NCBI GenBank assembly: GCA_023411035.1
Contig: JAEYPE010000156.1
Location: 1-46,897, forward strand
Origin: Pseudomonadota bacterium
GTDB lineage: Bacteria; Pseudomonadota; Alphaproteobacteria; Azospirillales; Azospirillaceae
Direction: 5' to 3'
DNA length: 46,897 nt
The translations under genes were made by a program, and so were the position numbers. Shown piece after piece: positions 17,721-26,917 of the stretch. Under the pieces are notes generated by a model. It did not search any database and had not been told where the DNA came from. It saw nothing but the letters and a program-made list of their open reading frames with translations. Numbering within the stretch: position 1 is the stretch's first letter; every line of letters begins with the position of its first letter.

Positions 17721-18050
17721 ATGACGAAAGCGGCATCACGCAAATACGCTCCTGAAGTCCGCGAACGCGCGGTACGGATGGTGTTCGAGCACGCGGGGGA
17801 TCACGGTTCGCAGCGGGCGGCGATCGGCTCGATCGCGGCGAAGATCGGCTGCACGGCGGAGACGCTGCGAGGCTGGGTCCGGCAGGCCGAACGCGACCAG
17901 GGCAAGCGGCCCGGTCCGACGACGGACGAACAGGAGCGGATCAAGGCGCTGGAACGCGAGGTGCGGGAATTGCGCCAGGCGAACGAGATCCTACGCAAGG
18001 CGTCGGCGTATTTCGCCCAGGCGGAGCTCGACCGCCCGTTCAAGAAATGA
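17721..18050 (+). CDS. IS3-family transposase OrfA
   Basis: A 109-residue protein. It has an N-terminal helix-turn-helix (YAPEVRERAVRMVFEH through GCTAETLRGWVRQAE) and a leucine-zipper-like coiled coil (ERIKALEREVRELRQANEIL) that mediates OrfA dimerisation in this family. It ends at 18050, overlapping orfB by ATGA. The longer frame from 17388 is a chance fusion with the IS481 fragment; the ATG at 17721 is the natural start. Confidence 0.9.
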   Translation: MTKAASRKYAPEVRERAVRMVFEHAGDHGSQRAAIGSIAAKIGCTAETLRGWVRQAERDQGKRPGPTTDEQERIKALEREVRELRQANEILRKASAYFAQAELDRPFKK

Positions 18051-18952
18051 TCGCCTTCATTGACGCGCACCGCGCCATCCACGGGGTCGAGCCGATCTGC
18101 CGAGTGCTGCCGATCGCCCCGTCCACCTATCACGCCCACGCCGCCCGACGGACCGACCCGGCCAAGGCGCCGGCCCGTTCGCGACGCGACGCGGAGCTGA
18201 GTCTGGCTATCCGGCGAGTCTGGGAGGAAAACTTACAGGTCCATGGGGTGCGGAAAGTCTGGCGGCAGCTGCGGCGGGAAGGCCTCGACGTGGCGCGCTG
18301 CACGGTGGCTCGCCTGATGCGGCGCATGGGGCTGAAGGCGGCGACGCGGGGCAAGGTGGTGCGGACCACGATCAGCGACAAGGCGGCATCTTGCCCGCTC
18401 GACCGGGTGAACCGGCAGTTCCAGGCGCCCCGCCCGAATGCCTTGTGGGTGGCCGATTTCACGTACGTGGCCACGTGGCAGGGCTTCGTCTACGTGGCCT
18501 TCGTCATCGACACCTTCGCCCGTCGCATCGTGGGCTGGCGGGTGTCGCGCACCGCCCACGCCGGCTTCGTTCTGGACGCCCTGGAGCAGGCGCTGCACGA
18601 CCGCAGGCCGGCCAAGGGCAGTGGCCTCGTCCATCATTCCGATCGCGGATCGCAATACCTTGCCATTCGGTACACCGAGCGCCTCACCGACGCCGGCGTC
18701 GAGCCGTCCGTCGGCAGCGTCGGCGATTCCTACGACAACGCCTTGGCCGAGACGATCAACGGCCTCTACAAGACCGAAGTGATCCGCCGCCGCGGACCGT
18801 GGCGCACCCTGGAGGCCGTCGAGTTCGCTACCCTGGAATGGGTGGACTGGTTCAACCACCGGCGTCTGCTCGAACCCATCGGCAACATTCCTCCCGCCGA
18901 GGCCGAAGCGCGCTATTATGCCCAAACTGAGGACGTCGCCATGGCGGCGTGA
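18047..18952 (+). CDS. IS3-family transposase OrfB (integrase core)
   Basis: This 301-residue DDE integrase has D137 (WVADFTYV), D199 (HHSDRGSQY) and E235 (NALAETINGLYK), with the standard 35-residue gap between the last two. The N-terminal region VEPICRVLPIAPSTYHA is typical of the IS51 group. The ATG overlaps the OrfA stop. In IS3 elements the active transposase is an OrfAB fusion made by -1 frameshifting; I did not find a strong slippery heptamer, so coupling by reinitiation is also possible. All motifs are intact. Confidence 0.92.
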   Translation: MIAFIDAHRAIHGVEPICRVLPIAPSTYHAHAARRTDPAKAPARSRRDAELSLAIRRVWEENLQVHGVRKVWRQLRREGLDVARCTVARLMRRMGLKAATRGKVVRTTISDKAASCPLDRVNRQFQAPRPNALWVADFTYVATWQGFVYVAFVIDTFARRIVGWRVSRTAHAGFVLDALEQALHDRRPAKGSGLVHHSDRGSQYLAIRYTERLTDAGVEPSVGSVGDSYDNALAETINGLYKTEVIRRRGPWRTLEAVEFATLEWVDWFNHRRLLEPIGNIPPAEAEARYYAQTEDVAMAA

Positions 18953-19122
18953 CTCAAGCCAAATGGCCTCCGGGAAACCCGGCACGGTTCACGCCTGAAG
19001 GAAAACCCCGAGCTGACCAACCCCGCTTACCGACCTCCTAGTCCGTGTGACCTCACCAAAATCAAGGTGGCCGCTCAGCTCAGGGTGTATGCCGCCAAGG
19101 ACGTATCGCATCCGGACAGCTA

Positions 19123-19161
19123 GGCGAAATCTGTCCGCAGGCCGAGTTCTGCACCAAAGTC
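19123..19161. repeat. Solo end of an IS903-like element
   Basis: About 34 of 39 bases match the right end of the IS903-like remnant (about 20787 to 20825) in the same orientation, including the identical GAGTTCTGCACCAAAGTC. No transposase lies next to it, so it is the footprint of a deleted or recombined second copy. Confidence 0.6.
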
Positions 19162-19381
19162 GATGTATGGCGATTCCTCGAGCGTCGTTGGACGGTCGCC
19201 CTCTCAGCTCAGTCATCCGCCTCCAAATAGCTGCGGAGGTGAGCGAGATGTAAGGCATTTCCGCATGTTTTCGACGTACATCGCTTGCCGTTCTGGATTC
19301 GACCCGTCGCGGCTACAGCGGACACAACATAGGGCCGTTAAATGCGCAGGTCTCCGTAAACACATGCCCTAGGAGGTGCAG

Positions 19382-19726
19382 ATGCGTGAGACGTTGATAT
19401 GGGCAGGCACACTCGTCGCTCTACTCACTGGTTGCGCTGGTACAACTGACAATCAGCGTTCATCAGGCACGGTCTATGTGCCACGTTGGGCCCATGCTTT
19501 TGGGACGCCCGCCTCTCCCCAACGGATTGGGGTATTCAGCGATTCGAATGGAGATGTGCGCGATGGGTTGGGCACCTACAATCCGGCACCGGGCATGATC
19601 TCACCACCCCAGAGCTACCAGTGTATATGGGCTCAGGAGCTCGGGACGGACGGACGCTGGAACCAGGCTTGCCCTGGCGTGTCCCGCTACGCAGGAGGAG
19701 CGGGCCGAACAAGAGCAACGGATTGA
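19382..19726 (+). CDS. Small predicted lipoprotein
   Basis: A 114-residue protein with a lipoprotein signal peptide: basic MRE, hydrophobic TLIWAGTLVALL, lipobox LTGC (Cys at about residue 19). The mature part is hydrophilic and rich in Gly, Ser and Pro, with two further cysteines (QCIW and ACPG). I recognise no family. AGGAGG at 19371 sets the ATG at 19382. The mature protein would be anchored in the inner or outer membrane, facing the periplasm. It sits between a solo IS903-type end and the IS903-like remnant. Confidence 0.7.
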   Translation: MRETLIWAGTLVALLTGCAGTTDNQRSSGTVYVPRWAHAFGTPASPQRIGVFSDSNGDVRDGLGTYNPAPGMISPPQSYQCIWAQELGTDGRWNQACPGVSRYAGGAGRTRATD

Positions 19727-19752
19727 TGGATCTGTGTTTACGGCTCGCTGCG

Positions 19753-20825
19753 GACGTTGGTGCAAAAAAGGCGGGGCTGGTGGCGGTCGGGAGGGCGAGC
19801 GGGTATAGAAGCGGCCCGCTGAAGCCGAGAACCCGATGCTCCACAAGGCCAACGAGCCGCGCCGCCACAAAATACCGAAGGCCCGGTACCGTGTGGAGAA
19901 CTGGGCGGCCTACGATGCGGCACTGCGCCGGCGGGGCGACCTGACGATCTGGGTGAGGATGCGATCGCCACGCAGCGGCGCGGCCGGCCAGCGCGCTACT
20001 CCGATATCGCCATCGAGACCGGGCTGCTGCTGCGCCTAGCGTTCGGTCGGCCGTGGCGCCAGACCGAGGGTTTGCTGGGCTCGCTGATGCGCTTGCTCGG
20101 CCTGACGCTGCCGGTTCCCGATCATACGACGTTTTCCCGGCGCAGCGCCGATCTGGAGATCGCGGTGGCGCTGGCCAGGACGGACGGGCCGGTCACCGTG
20201 GTCATCGATTCCACCGGGCTGAAGGTGTTCGGCCGCGGCGAGTGGCACCTGGAAAAGCACGGCGGCACCGCGCGCCGATGCTGGCGCAAGCTGCACCTGG
20301 CCGTCGATCCCGCCACCGGCGAGATCCTCGCCTCGGCGTTGACGAGCAACGAGGAGGGAGACGTCTCGCTGGTCTGTCCCAGATCACGCGCCCGATCGGC
20401 ACGGTCCTGGCGGACGGCGCGTACAACGGCGAACCTGTCTATCGCAGCGTGACCGCCCACAGCCCCAATGCGGAGGTGATCATCCCGCCGCGCGCGACCG
20501 CGGTGGTGAGCGACACCGCCGAGAGAGCGCCCACCCGGCGCGACCGCCACATCCAGATGATCAAGGAGCCGTGGTCGGCTGGGCTGGCAGCGAGCCGTCC
20601 AATACGGCCGTCGCTCCTTTGTCGAGGTGGCGATGCTCAGGTACAAGGTTTTGATCGGACGCAGCCCGCCCGCCCGGACTCTGCCCGCACAAAAAGCCGA
20701 AGCCAAGGTCGCCTGCGCCGTCATCAATCGGATGACCAGCCTCGGCATGCCGACCTCCCGGAAGGTCGCCTGATCTCCATCGCCTCGGCGAAATCCATTC
20801 TCAGGCAGAGTTCTGCACCAAAGTC
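19753..20825. mobile_element. IS5-family (IS903 group) element, decayed
   Basis: The ends are GACGTTGGTGCAAAA (from 19753) and, read inward from 20825, GACTTTGGTGCAGAA. These resemble IS903-type termini (TTTGTTGCA core). The length of about 1.07 kb is right for the group. No matching 9-bp target duplication is visible. The transposase gene has three frameshifts. Confidence 0.7.
19836..20773 (+). pseudogene. IS903-group transposase with three frameshifts
   Basis: The pieces join into one transposase of about 310 residues: KARYRVENWAAYDAALRRRG, then GLTLPVPDHTTFSRRSADLE with VTVVIDSTGLKVFG (first Asp), then RPIGTVLADGAYNGEPVYR (second Asp), then RYKVLIGR to the stop at 20773. The frame changes at about 19955 (after LTIWV), at about 20378 (after DVSLV) and by one extra base near 20567 (after MIKE). 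It is not functional without repair. Confidence 0.82.
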
Positions 20826-20981
20826 ATGCCGCGGCGTGTTGCTTTCCCCACCGCTCGGAGGGAACGGACAGGCGGTATCATAATGCCCGTGCACAGCCGG
20901 CGGCGCAAAAAGTAAGTGAGTAAGTACTTGGTAGTGATCCGCCGCGTGGGCAGGGGCGGGGGCGGGGGCCGGCAGGCGGGG

Positions 20982-21785
20982 TCAGAGCGGGATGCCGGTG
21001 GTGTCTTTCCGTTCCAATTCATGCGCCATCTTGCGCGCGACGTCTTGGAGGGGGGAAAGCAGGGTGTCGCGTGCCGCCTCGGGCCGCAGGGTGCTGTTCA
21101 AATAGATGACGTTGATCGCGGCGAATAGCTTGCGATCGGTCATGATCGGGACGCCGATGCTGCCGATCCGCCCCTCGTACTCGATCCGCGAGTAGTTCTC
21201 GTCCATGGTGGCGTAGCCGTTTGCCCGGACCTCCTCCAGCTTCCTGGTCAGCCGGGAGGGATCGTGGGCCAGCTTGGACCAGGGCGCCGAGTCATCCCTG
21301 ATGCGCCGCAGGATGTCGTCGCGCTCCACCGCCGGGCAATGCGCGATGTAAGCGAGGCCGAGGCTGGTTCCGAGGACCGGGGCCCGGAAGCCCGGGGCCC
21401 GGTTGAACGAGAACGGCTCTCCCTGGCGCGAAGACTTGACCACCAGCATCGCGTCCACGTCAAACAGCGCGACGTCCGAGGGCCAGCCGATGCGCTGCCG
21501 GAACTCCGCCATCAGCGGCGCGATGATCGTTCCCACCACAGTGTGGCGGTCGAACGCGGTACTCAGGCTCAGCGCCTTGCCGGTGACTTGGTAGACGGCC
21601 TGATCGCCGTCGCGGACGAGGTAGCCGGCGTGCGCAAGGGTTTCGAGCATCCGCACGATCGTCGCCTTGTCGATCCCGGTCCGGCGGTGGATCTCCGCGA
21701 CGCTCGCCCGCGTATCGAGGCGATTGACCGCGGCGAGGACGTCCAGGACGCGCAACGCCGCGATCACAGGCTTGTAGGACGGCAT
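20982..21785 (-). CDS. IclR-family transcriptional regulator
   Basis: A 267-residue protein. It has an N-terminal winged helix-turn-helix (VAEIHRRTGIDKATIVRMLETLAHAGYL, about residues 28 to 56) and a C-terminal GAF-like effector domain of the IclR type, with the conserved GTSLGLAYIAH, RANGYATMDEN and GSIGVPI motifs. Such regulators bind small acids (glyoxylate, pyruvate, aromatic acids). The gene is the last of the liv operon, 36 bases after livM, so it probably controls the operon and its divergent partner. The perfect palindrome at 26851 is a good candidate site. Confidence 0.93.
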   Translation of the reverse strand: MPSYKPVIAALRVLDVLAAVNRLDTRASVAEIHRRTGIDKATIVRMLETLAHAGYLVRDGDQAVYQVTGKALSLSTAFDRHTVVGTIIAPLMAEFRQRIGWPSDVALFDVDAMLVVKSSRQGEPFSFNRAPGFRAPVLGTSLGLAYIAHCPAVERDDILRRIRDDSAPWSKLAHDPSRLTRKLEEVRANGYATMDENYSRIEYEGRIGSIGVPIMTDRKLFAAINVIYLNSTLRPEAARDTLLSPLQDVARKMAHELERKDTTGIPL

Positions 21786-21821
21786 GGCCTTCTCCGCTGA
21801 TGGAGCCCCTGGTTCCGAGGC

Positions 21822-22883
21822 TTATCCCGTCCGTTTCACTTTTTGAAGCGCCGTCTCACGGGGCGGCCCGTGCTTGCGTCGACCCCAGTGCTCGACGGCG
21901 GTTCCGACGATCCCCTTCGGCATGTGGATGATGAACAGCACGAGCAGCACGCCGTAGAGCAGTGTGTCGAACGACAGGACGCGGCTGCCGAACAGCGCGT
22001 TCAGCGTCGCCGACCCTTGGAAGAACATGCGAAGCCCCTCGCTCAGCAGCTGGGTCAGCACGGCGCCGACGCTCGGGCCGAGCATAACCCCGATGCCGCC
22101 GGCGACCACGCCGAAGACGATGTTGAGCGAGACGCCGAAGCCGGCGATGGTGTCAGGGCCGATGTACATCTGATATTGCGCGAAGATGGCGCCACCGAAG
22201 GCGCACATCGCCGCCGACAGCGCGGTGATCTTCAGCTTCTCGCGGGTGACGTCGATTCCCACGGCCGCCGCAGCCTCCTCGTCCTGGCCAAGCGCGTCGA
22301 GGGCGTAGCGGTCCATGCTGCGATCAACCCAGACCCACACCAGGATGCCGACCAGCCAGACCGCGAGCGCCACGAAATAGGCCAGCATGCGGTCGGCCTC
22401 GAACTGCACGGCGTAGAGCGACACCCCGTCGCCGTACCGGGTAGGCTGGGTGCCGAGCGAGCCGCCCGTGTAGTCGCGAAGGCCGACGATGCACAGCCGC
22501 ACGAACTCCACCATCGCCAGCGTGAGCAGCGCGAAGTAATGGCCGCGGATGCGCTGGAGGAAGCTGGGATAGCCGATCAACAGCGCGAGCGCCACGGCTC
22601 CCGCCACGGCAAGCGGGATGCCGAGCAGCGGCGTGAGGCCGGCGTAGTTCCACAGCATCACCGTCACGTAGGCGCCGATGCCGGTGAACGCGCCGTGGCC
22701 CAGCGAGGTGAGCCCGAAGCGGCCCATCAGCGCCCACCCGGTGTAGATCTGCGCCCACAGCAGCATCTGGATGAGGATGTGGAGATAGTAGCGCTCGCCG
22801 TCGGGCAGCGCGGCGCGGACCACGAAGGGCAGGGCGACAAGCGCGGCGAGGCCGACGGCGTGGACGGGACGGAACCGGGTCAT
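21822..22883 (-). CDS. livM: Branched-chain amino acid-type ABC transporter permease LivM
   Basis: A 353-residue inner-membrane permease with about nine hydrophobic segments. It shows the LivM hallmark GLTSLGHGAFTGIGAYVT (about residues 57 to 74) and the coupling loop near VGIDVTREKLKITALSAAMC. The ATG overlaps the livH stop (ATGA), so expression is coupled. LivM and LivH form the heterodimeric channel powered by LivF and LivG. The C-terminus is basic (RRKHGPPRETALQKVKRTG). The substrate is not necessarily a branched-chain amino acid: this class also imports aromatic acids, amides and urea. Confidence 0.93.
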   Translation of the reverse strand: MTRFRPVHAVGLAALVALPFVVRAALPDGERYYLHILIQMLLWAQIYTGWALMGRFGLTSLGHGAFTGIGAYVTVMLWNYAGLTPLLGIPLAVAGAVALALLIGYPSFLQRIRGHYFALLTLAMVEFVRLCIVGLRDYTGGSLGTQPTRYGDGVSLYAVQFEADRMLAYFVALAVWLVGILVWVWVDRSMDRYALDALGQDEEAAAAVGIDVTREKLKITALSAAMCAFGGAIFAQYQMYIGPDTIAGFGVSLNIVFGVVAGGIGVMLGPSVGAVLTQLLSEGLRMFFQGSATLNALFGSRVLSFDTLLYGVLLVLFIIHMPKGIVGTAVEHWGRRKHGPPRETALQKVKRTG

Positions 22884-23752
22884 GACCGTGCTCCCAGCAG
22901 CCCTTGCGGGCGGATGAACATCATGAGGATGAAGAACAGGAAGGCGACGGCGTAGCCCCATTCGGTGGCGAAGCACGAGCCGCCGACGGTGATGAACTGG
23001 GCGATCACCACCGCGGCGACGAAGCCGCCGAGCATGTTGCCGAGTCCGCCGAGCACGCACACCATGAAAATGAGCGGCCCGAACTGCAGGCCGATCTGCG
23101 GGTAGATGTCGAACTGCAGCACCATCAGCGCCGCACCGACCCCCGCCAGCCCCCCGCCGACGGCCGAGGTGGCGGCGTACAGGCGCTTGCTGTCGGCGCC
23201 CATCAGCGGCATGACGTGCCTGTCCTGGCTGAGCGCCAGGATGGCGAGTCCGAGATAGGTGTGGCGCAGGAAGGCGCGCAGGCCGAGCATGGCGGCCAGA
23301 GCCACCGCGAAGGTGATGATCCGCGACCAGGAGAAGAACATGTCCTCGGTGGACAGCGAGCCCAGCTGCACTCCGATGTTGCGGAACTCGATGCCGAAGG
23401 CCAGCGTGGCCGCCGCCTGCAGCAGGAACAGCACCCCGCCGGTCGCCAGCAACTGGTTGATGGGCGCGGCGTCGAGCAGCGGCTGGATCACCAGGCGATG
23501 CAGCAGCACCCCGCACAGCGCGGTGAGCGCCACCCCCAGAAACAGGGCGAGCGGCAGCGGCAGGCCGAGAGTGGCGTACGCGAAGTGAATGCCGTACATC
23601 CCGACCATGACCAGCTCGGCGTAGCAGATCCACACCACGTCGACGACGCCGAAGACGAGGTTGAGCCCAAGCGACAGCAGCGCCAGGAGACCGGCCAGGA
23701 GCAGTCCGTTCAGGATTGCTTCGAGGAAGAAGATGTCAAGTGAGCACGTCAT
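22880..23752 (-). CDS. livH: Branched-chain amino acid-type ABC transporter permease LivH
   Basis: A 290-residue permease with about eight membrane segments. The N-terminus AILNGLLLAGLLALLSLGLN, followed by NLVFGVV, is typical of LivH, as are the central LLATGGVLFLLQ and the final FILMMFIRPQGLLG. It starts just after livF (3 bases between stop and start) and overlaps livM by 4 bases. It pairs with LivM. Confidence 0.93.
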   Translation of the reverse strand: MTCSLDIFFLEAILNGLLLAGLLALLSLGLNLVFGVVDVVWICYAELVMVGMYGIHFAYATLGLPLPLALFLGVALTALCGVLLHRLVIQPLLDAAPINQLLATGGVLFLLQAAATLAFGIEFRNIGVQLGSLSTEDMFFSWSRIITFAVALAAMLGLRAFLRHTYLGLAILALSQDRHVMPLMGADSKRLYAATSAVGGGLAGVGAALMVLQFDIYPQIGLQFGPLIFMVCVLGGLGNMLGGFVAAVVIAQFITVGGSCFATEWGYAVAFLFFILMMFIRPQGLLGARS

Positions 23753-23755
23753 CGG

Positions 23756-24462
<707 letters not shown>

Positions 24463-24466
<4 letters not shown>

Positions 24467-25215
24467 GGGCAAGCCTCCCGGGTGTCATGTCTCACCGCCT
24501 CGCGTCCGAGATAGACCTCGACGACCGCGGGGTTGGTCTGCGCGCCGGCCGGGCTGCCGTCGTAAATGACTTCGCCGTGGTCGAGGACCACCACGCGGTC
24601 GACCACCCGCATCAGCACGCCCATGATGTGCTCCACCCAGACGATGGTGATGCCACGCTCGCGGCGGACCAGTTCCAGCATGTCCGCCGCCTGCTGCATC
24701 TCGGCCTGGTCGAGACCGTTCAGGCTCTCGTCGGCGAGCAGCAGCTTGGGCTGGCTGGCGAGCGCCCGCGCCAGTTCGAGCTTCTTCAGCGCCGCGGCGC
24801 CCATGCCGTCGGTGGTCGCGCGCGGGTCGTGCGGCAGACCGACCAGTTCGAGCGCTTCCGCCGCCTGGCGTTCGCAGGTCTCCCGAGGGACCGCGCGGTT
24901 CTGGCCGAACCAAGCCGCGAGGGTGACGTTCTCGAACACCGTGAGCTTGCGGAACGGCCGCGGGATCTGGAAGGTCCGTCCGACACCGGCGTTGCAGATG
25001 GCGTTGGCAGGACGGCCGGTGATGTTCTTTCCGTCGAACAGGATGCGGCCGCGGGTCGGGACGTGCAAGCCGGCGATGCAGTTGAACGTCGTGCTCTTGC
25101 CCGAGCCGTTCGGCCCGATGAGGCCGAGGATCTCGCCCTTCTCGACGCGGAACGAGACGTTGTTGACGGCGGCGATGCTGCCGAAGACCTTACTCAACCC
25201 TTCAACTGCGAGCAT
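24463..25215 (-). CDS. livG: ABC transporter ATP-binding protein LivG with an unusual signature motif
   Basis: A 250-residue ATPase with Walker A GPNGSGKST (34 to 42), Q-loop FQIPRPFRKLTVFENV (typical of LivG) and Walker B LLLADES (158 to 164). Where LivG normally has an LSYGQ- or LPHG-like signature before the arginine/lysine helix, this protein reads DGMGAAALKKLELARAL (from about 136), which lacks the central Ser/His-Gly pattern. Activity of this half-site may depend on LivF's intact signature. The gene follows livK after a GC-rich gap of 94 bases able to form hairpins, which may lower expression relative to the binding protein. Confidence 0.9.
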
Positions 25216-25309
25216 AAACCTTCTCCAGGGCGCGCGGCGCCGCACGCGGGTCGCCGGCGTCGGCGGGGTGGCGTCCGCCGCTGGGGGCGGCGGCGCCGGA
25301 CACGGACCG

Positions 25310-26602
25310 TCAGGGCGCGTAGGTGTGGCCCTTGGGCAGCGGCATCACCGGGGCGGCGGTGCGCACCTCCTTCGGCCACAGCACCTTGGTGCCGTCCGGG
25401 GTGTGCTGCATCACAACGGGGAAGGAGCGGGCGTTCTGCCCCGACATGGGATCGCCGGGCGGGTTGAACTTCACGCCGTAGCCCTGGGTGGAGCCGCCCA
25501 CCGGCAGGTCGGTGTCGAGGGCGGCCTTGCGCAGCGATTCCGGGTCCACGCCGCCGTACGTCTTGATGGCGCGCGGCAGCACATCGGTGAACAGGATCCA
25601 GGACTGGTTGAAGCCCATCCACACGTTGGTCTCGGTGTAGTTGGCCCCGGTCTTGGCCTTGAACCGCTTCTCGACCTCGGCGATCACCTCGGCCAAGCCG
25701 GGGGCGAGGCTTTCCGGCTTCAGCAACTGCGCCGACACCGGGTCGACGTCCATCACGAAGTCGACGTCCTTGCCCGCCGTCTCGCGGATGCGGTCGATGT
25801 TGGAGTAGCCGGCGCCGTGGCCGATCAGCGCCTTCCACTTCAGGCCCTGCTCCTTCGCCTGGCGCAGGAACAGCGCGATGTCCGGGTTGTACCCGGTGTG
25901 GAGAATGACGTCGGGGCGCGCGCGGCGCAGCTTCGCGATGGTCGGCGACAGGTCGGTGGCGCTCACCGCGTAGCCTTCGTTGAGCACCACGTTGATGCCG
26001 GCCTTGCCACAGGCCTCCTTGTTGGCCTTGGCGACGCCCGAGCCATAGGGCCCGTCCTCGTGCAGGATGGCGACCTTGAGGTCGGACGGAGCGATCCCCA
26101 GCGTCTCCTTGGACGTCTCCGCCAGGAACTTGCACGACGCCTCGCCGTACTGGTCGGAATGGACCTGGGCGCGGAACACGTACTGCAGGTTCCGGTTGGC
26201 GAACACCGCCGAGGAAATGCAGACGTTCGCCCACATGAAGCGCTTGGCGTTGTCCACCTTCGACGCCATGGGCACGCACTGGGCGCTCGAATAGACGCCC
26301 ATGATCAGATCGACCTTGTCCTCGTTGAGCAGGCGTTCGGCCGCATTGATCGCCACGTCGACCTTCGACTGCGCGTCGACGGTGATCGGGACGAGCCGGT
26401 AGCCCTCAATGCCGCCACGCTCGTTGATCAGGTCGATGGCGATCTGGGTGCCGATGGAGGCGTTCACCGATCCGCCGCCGGCAAACGGGCCGGTCTGGTC
26501 GTAGATGACGCCGATCTTGATCTCCTTGGCCCGGCTTTCCGCCGCCGTGGCGGCAAACAGAACCATGGCGGTGCCAAGTGTCAGAACGGATTTCAGCCCC
26601 AT
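25310..26602 (-). CDS. livK: Periplasmic substrate-binding protein of the Liv-type transporter
   Basis: A 430-residue protein with a Sec signal peptide (MGLKSVLTLGTAMVLFAATA, cleavage near residues 22 to 26). The mature type-I binding protein begins KEIKIGVIYDQTGPFAGGG and contains INERGGIEGYRLVPITVDAQ, both typical of LivK/HmgII-like ABC receptors. It lacks an obvious simple amino-acid pocket signature, and at about 400 residues the mature protein is longer than LivJ/LivK (about 345). This fits receptors for aromatic or larger carboxylates. The ATG at 26602 has GGGAGGATG upstream. It is the first gene of the operon, divergent from the aldehyde dehydrogenase gene. Confidence 0.92.
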   Translation of the reverse strand: MGLKSVLTLGTAMVLFAATAAESRAKEIKIGVIYDQTGPFAGGGSVNASIGTQIAIDLINERGGIEGYRLVPITVDAQSKVDVAINAAERLLNEDKVDLIMGVYSSAQCVPMASKVDNAKRFMWANVCISSAVFANRNLQYVFRAQVHSDQYGEASCKFLAETSKETLGIAPSDLKVAILHEDGPYGSGVAKANKEACGKAGINVVLNEGYAVSATDLSPTIAKLRRARPDVILHTGYNPDIALFLRQAKEQGLKWKALIGHGAGYSNIDRIRETAGKDVDFVMDVDPVSAQLLKPESLAPGLAEVIAEVEKRFKAKTGANYTETNVWMGFNQSWILFTDVLPRAIKTYGGVDPESLRKAALDTDLPVGGSTQGYGVKFNPPGDPMSGQNARSFPVVMQHTPDGTKVLWPKEVRTAAPVMPLPKGHTYAP

Positions 26603-26700
26603 CGCATCCTCCCTTTCGTTTTGTATGATAGATGATCGCCGCGCCAAGCGCGCGCACGCCAAGTAACTGCGAGATGATCGGCGGTCATACGCTGGAGTTG

Positions 26701-26739
26701 TGCGCAGAAACTAAGGGATAATTGGCGTATCTCTGCGCA
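26701..26739. promoter_or_regulatory. 8-bp inverted repeat TGCGCAGA...TCTGCGCA upstream of livK
   Basis: TGCGCAGA (26701) and TCTGCGCA (26732) frame 23 bases in the divergent control region, about 100 bases upstream of livK. It may be a second regulator site or an IclR-type half-site pair. Confidence 0.4.
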
Positions 26740-26850
26740 TTGTTTGGTATTTTTCCCCCGGTTGCGGCCGATTTGCAGGGTGCGGCGCGCTTTATTCATC
26801 CAAAGCGATTGCATTCTGCCACCCACATGGTAGAGTGTAAATGATATAGC

Positions 26851-26867
26851 ATTTCATACAGTGAAAT
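26851..26867. promoter_or_regulatory. Perfect palindrome ATTTCATACAGTGAAAT, candidate IclR operator
   Basis: The arms ATTTCA and TGAAAT enclose 5 bases. The site is AT-rich in GC-rich DNA, lies 51 bases before the aldehyde dehydrogenase start, and is in the intergenic region shared with livK. IclR-family operators are typically short palindromes of this size, and an iclR gene ends the facing operon. Confidence 0.55.
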
Positions 26868-26917
26868 AAGCTGCCGGCCGCCGGTTGGGCGGCGCAGCGG
26901 GGAGGCGGGAAACGCAC

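Larger units (their letters stand above)
17668..18991. mobile_element. IS3-family (IS51-like) insertion sequence, intact
   Basis: The element is 1324 bp. The left end starts TGAACCGCGCCGGGATTCCC and the right end, read inward, TGAACCGTGCCGGGTTTCCC. The similarity extends through GGAGGCC, giving near-perfect repeats of about 27 bp. Both orfA and orfB are intact. The flanking trinucleotides (TCC on the left, CGC on the right) do not form a target duplication, so at least one side has been rearranged since insertion. Confidence 0.88.

Noticed and set aside
17388..18050. A 220-residue fusion of two DNA-binding domains
   Set aside because: The first part is an IS481 fragment and the second is IS3 OrfA. 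The join is exactly the IS3 terminal repeat at 17668, so the fusion is accidental.
22904..23743. Plus-strand frame of 279 codons, rich in His, Glu and Gln
   Set aside because: Antisense to livH. The charged repetitive composition is the mirror of hydrophobic membrane segments.
24566..26635. Plus-strand frame of 689 codons
   Set aside because: Antisense to livG and livK, which have clear motifs. Long antisense frames are expected in high-GC DNA.
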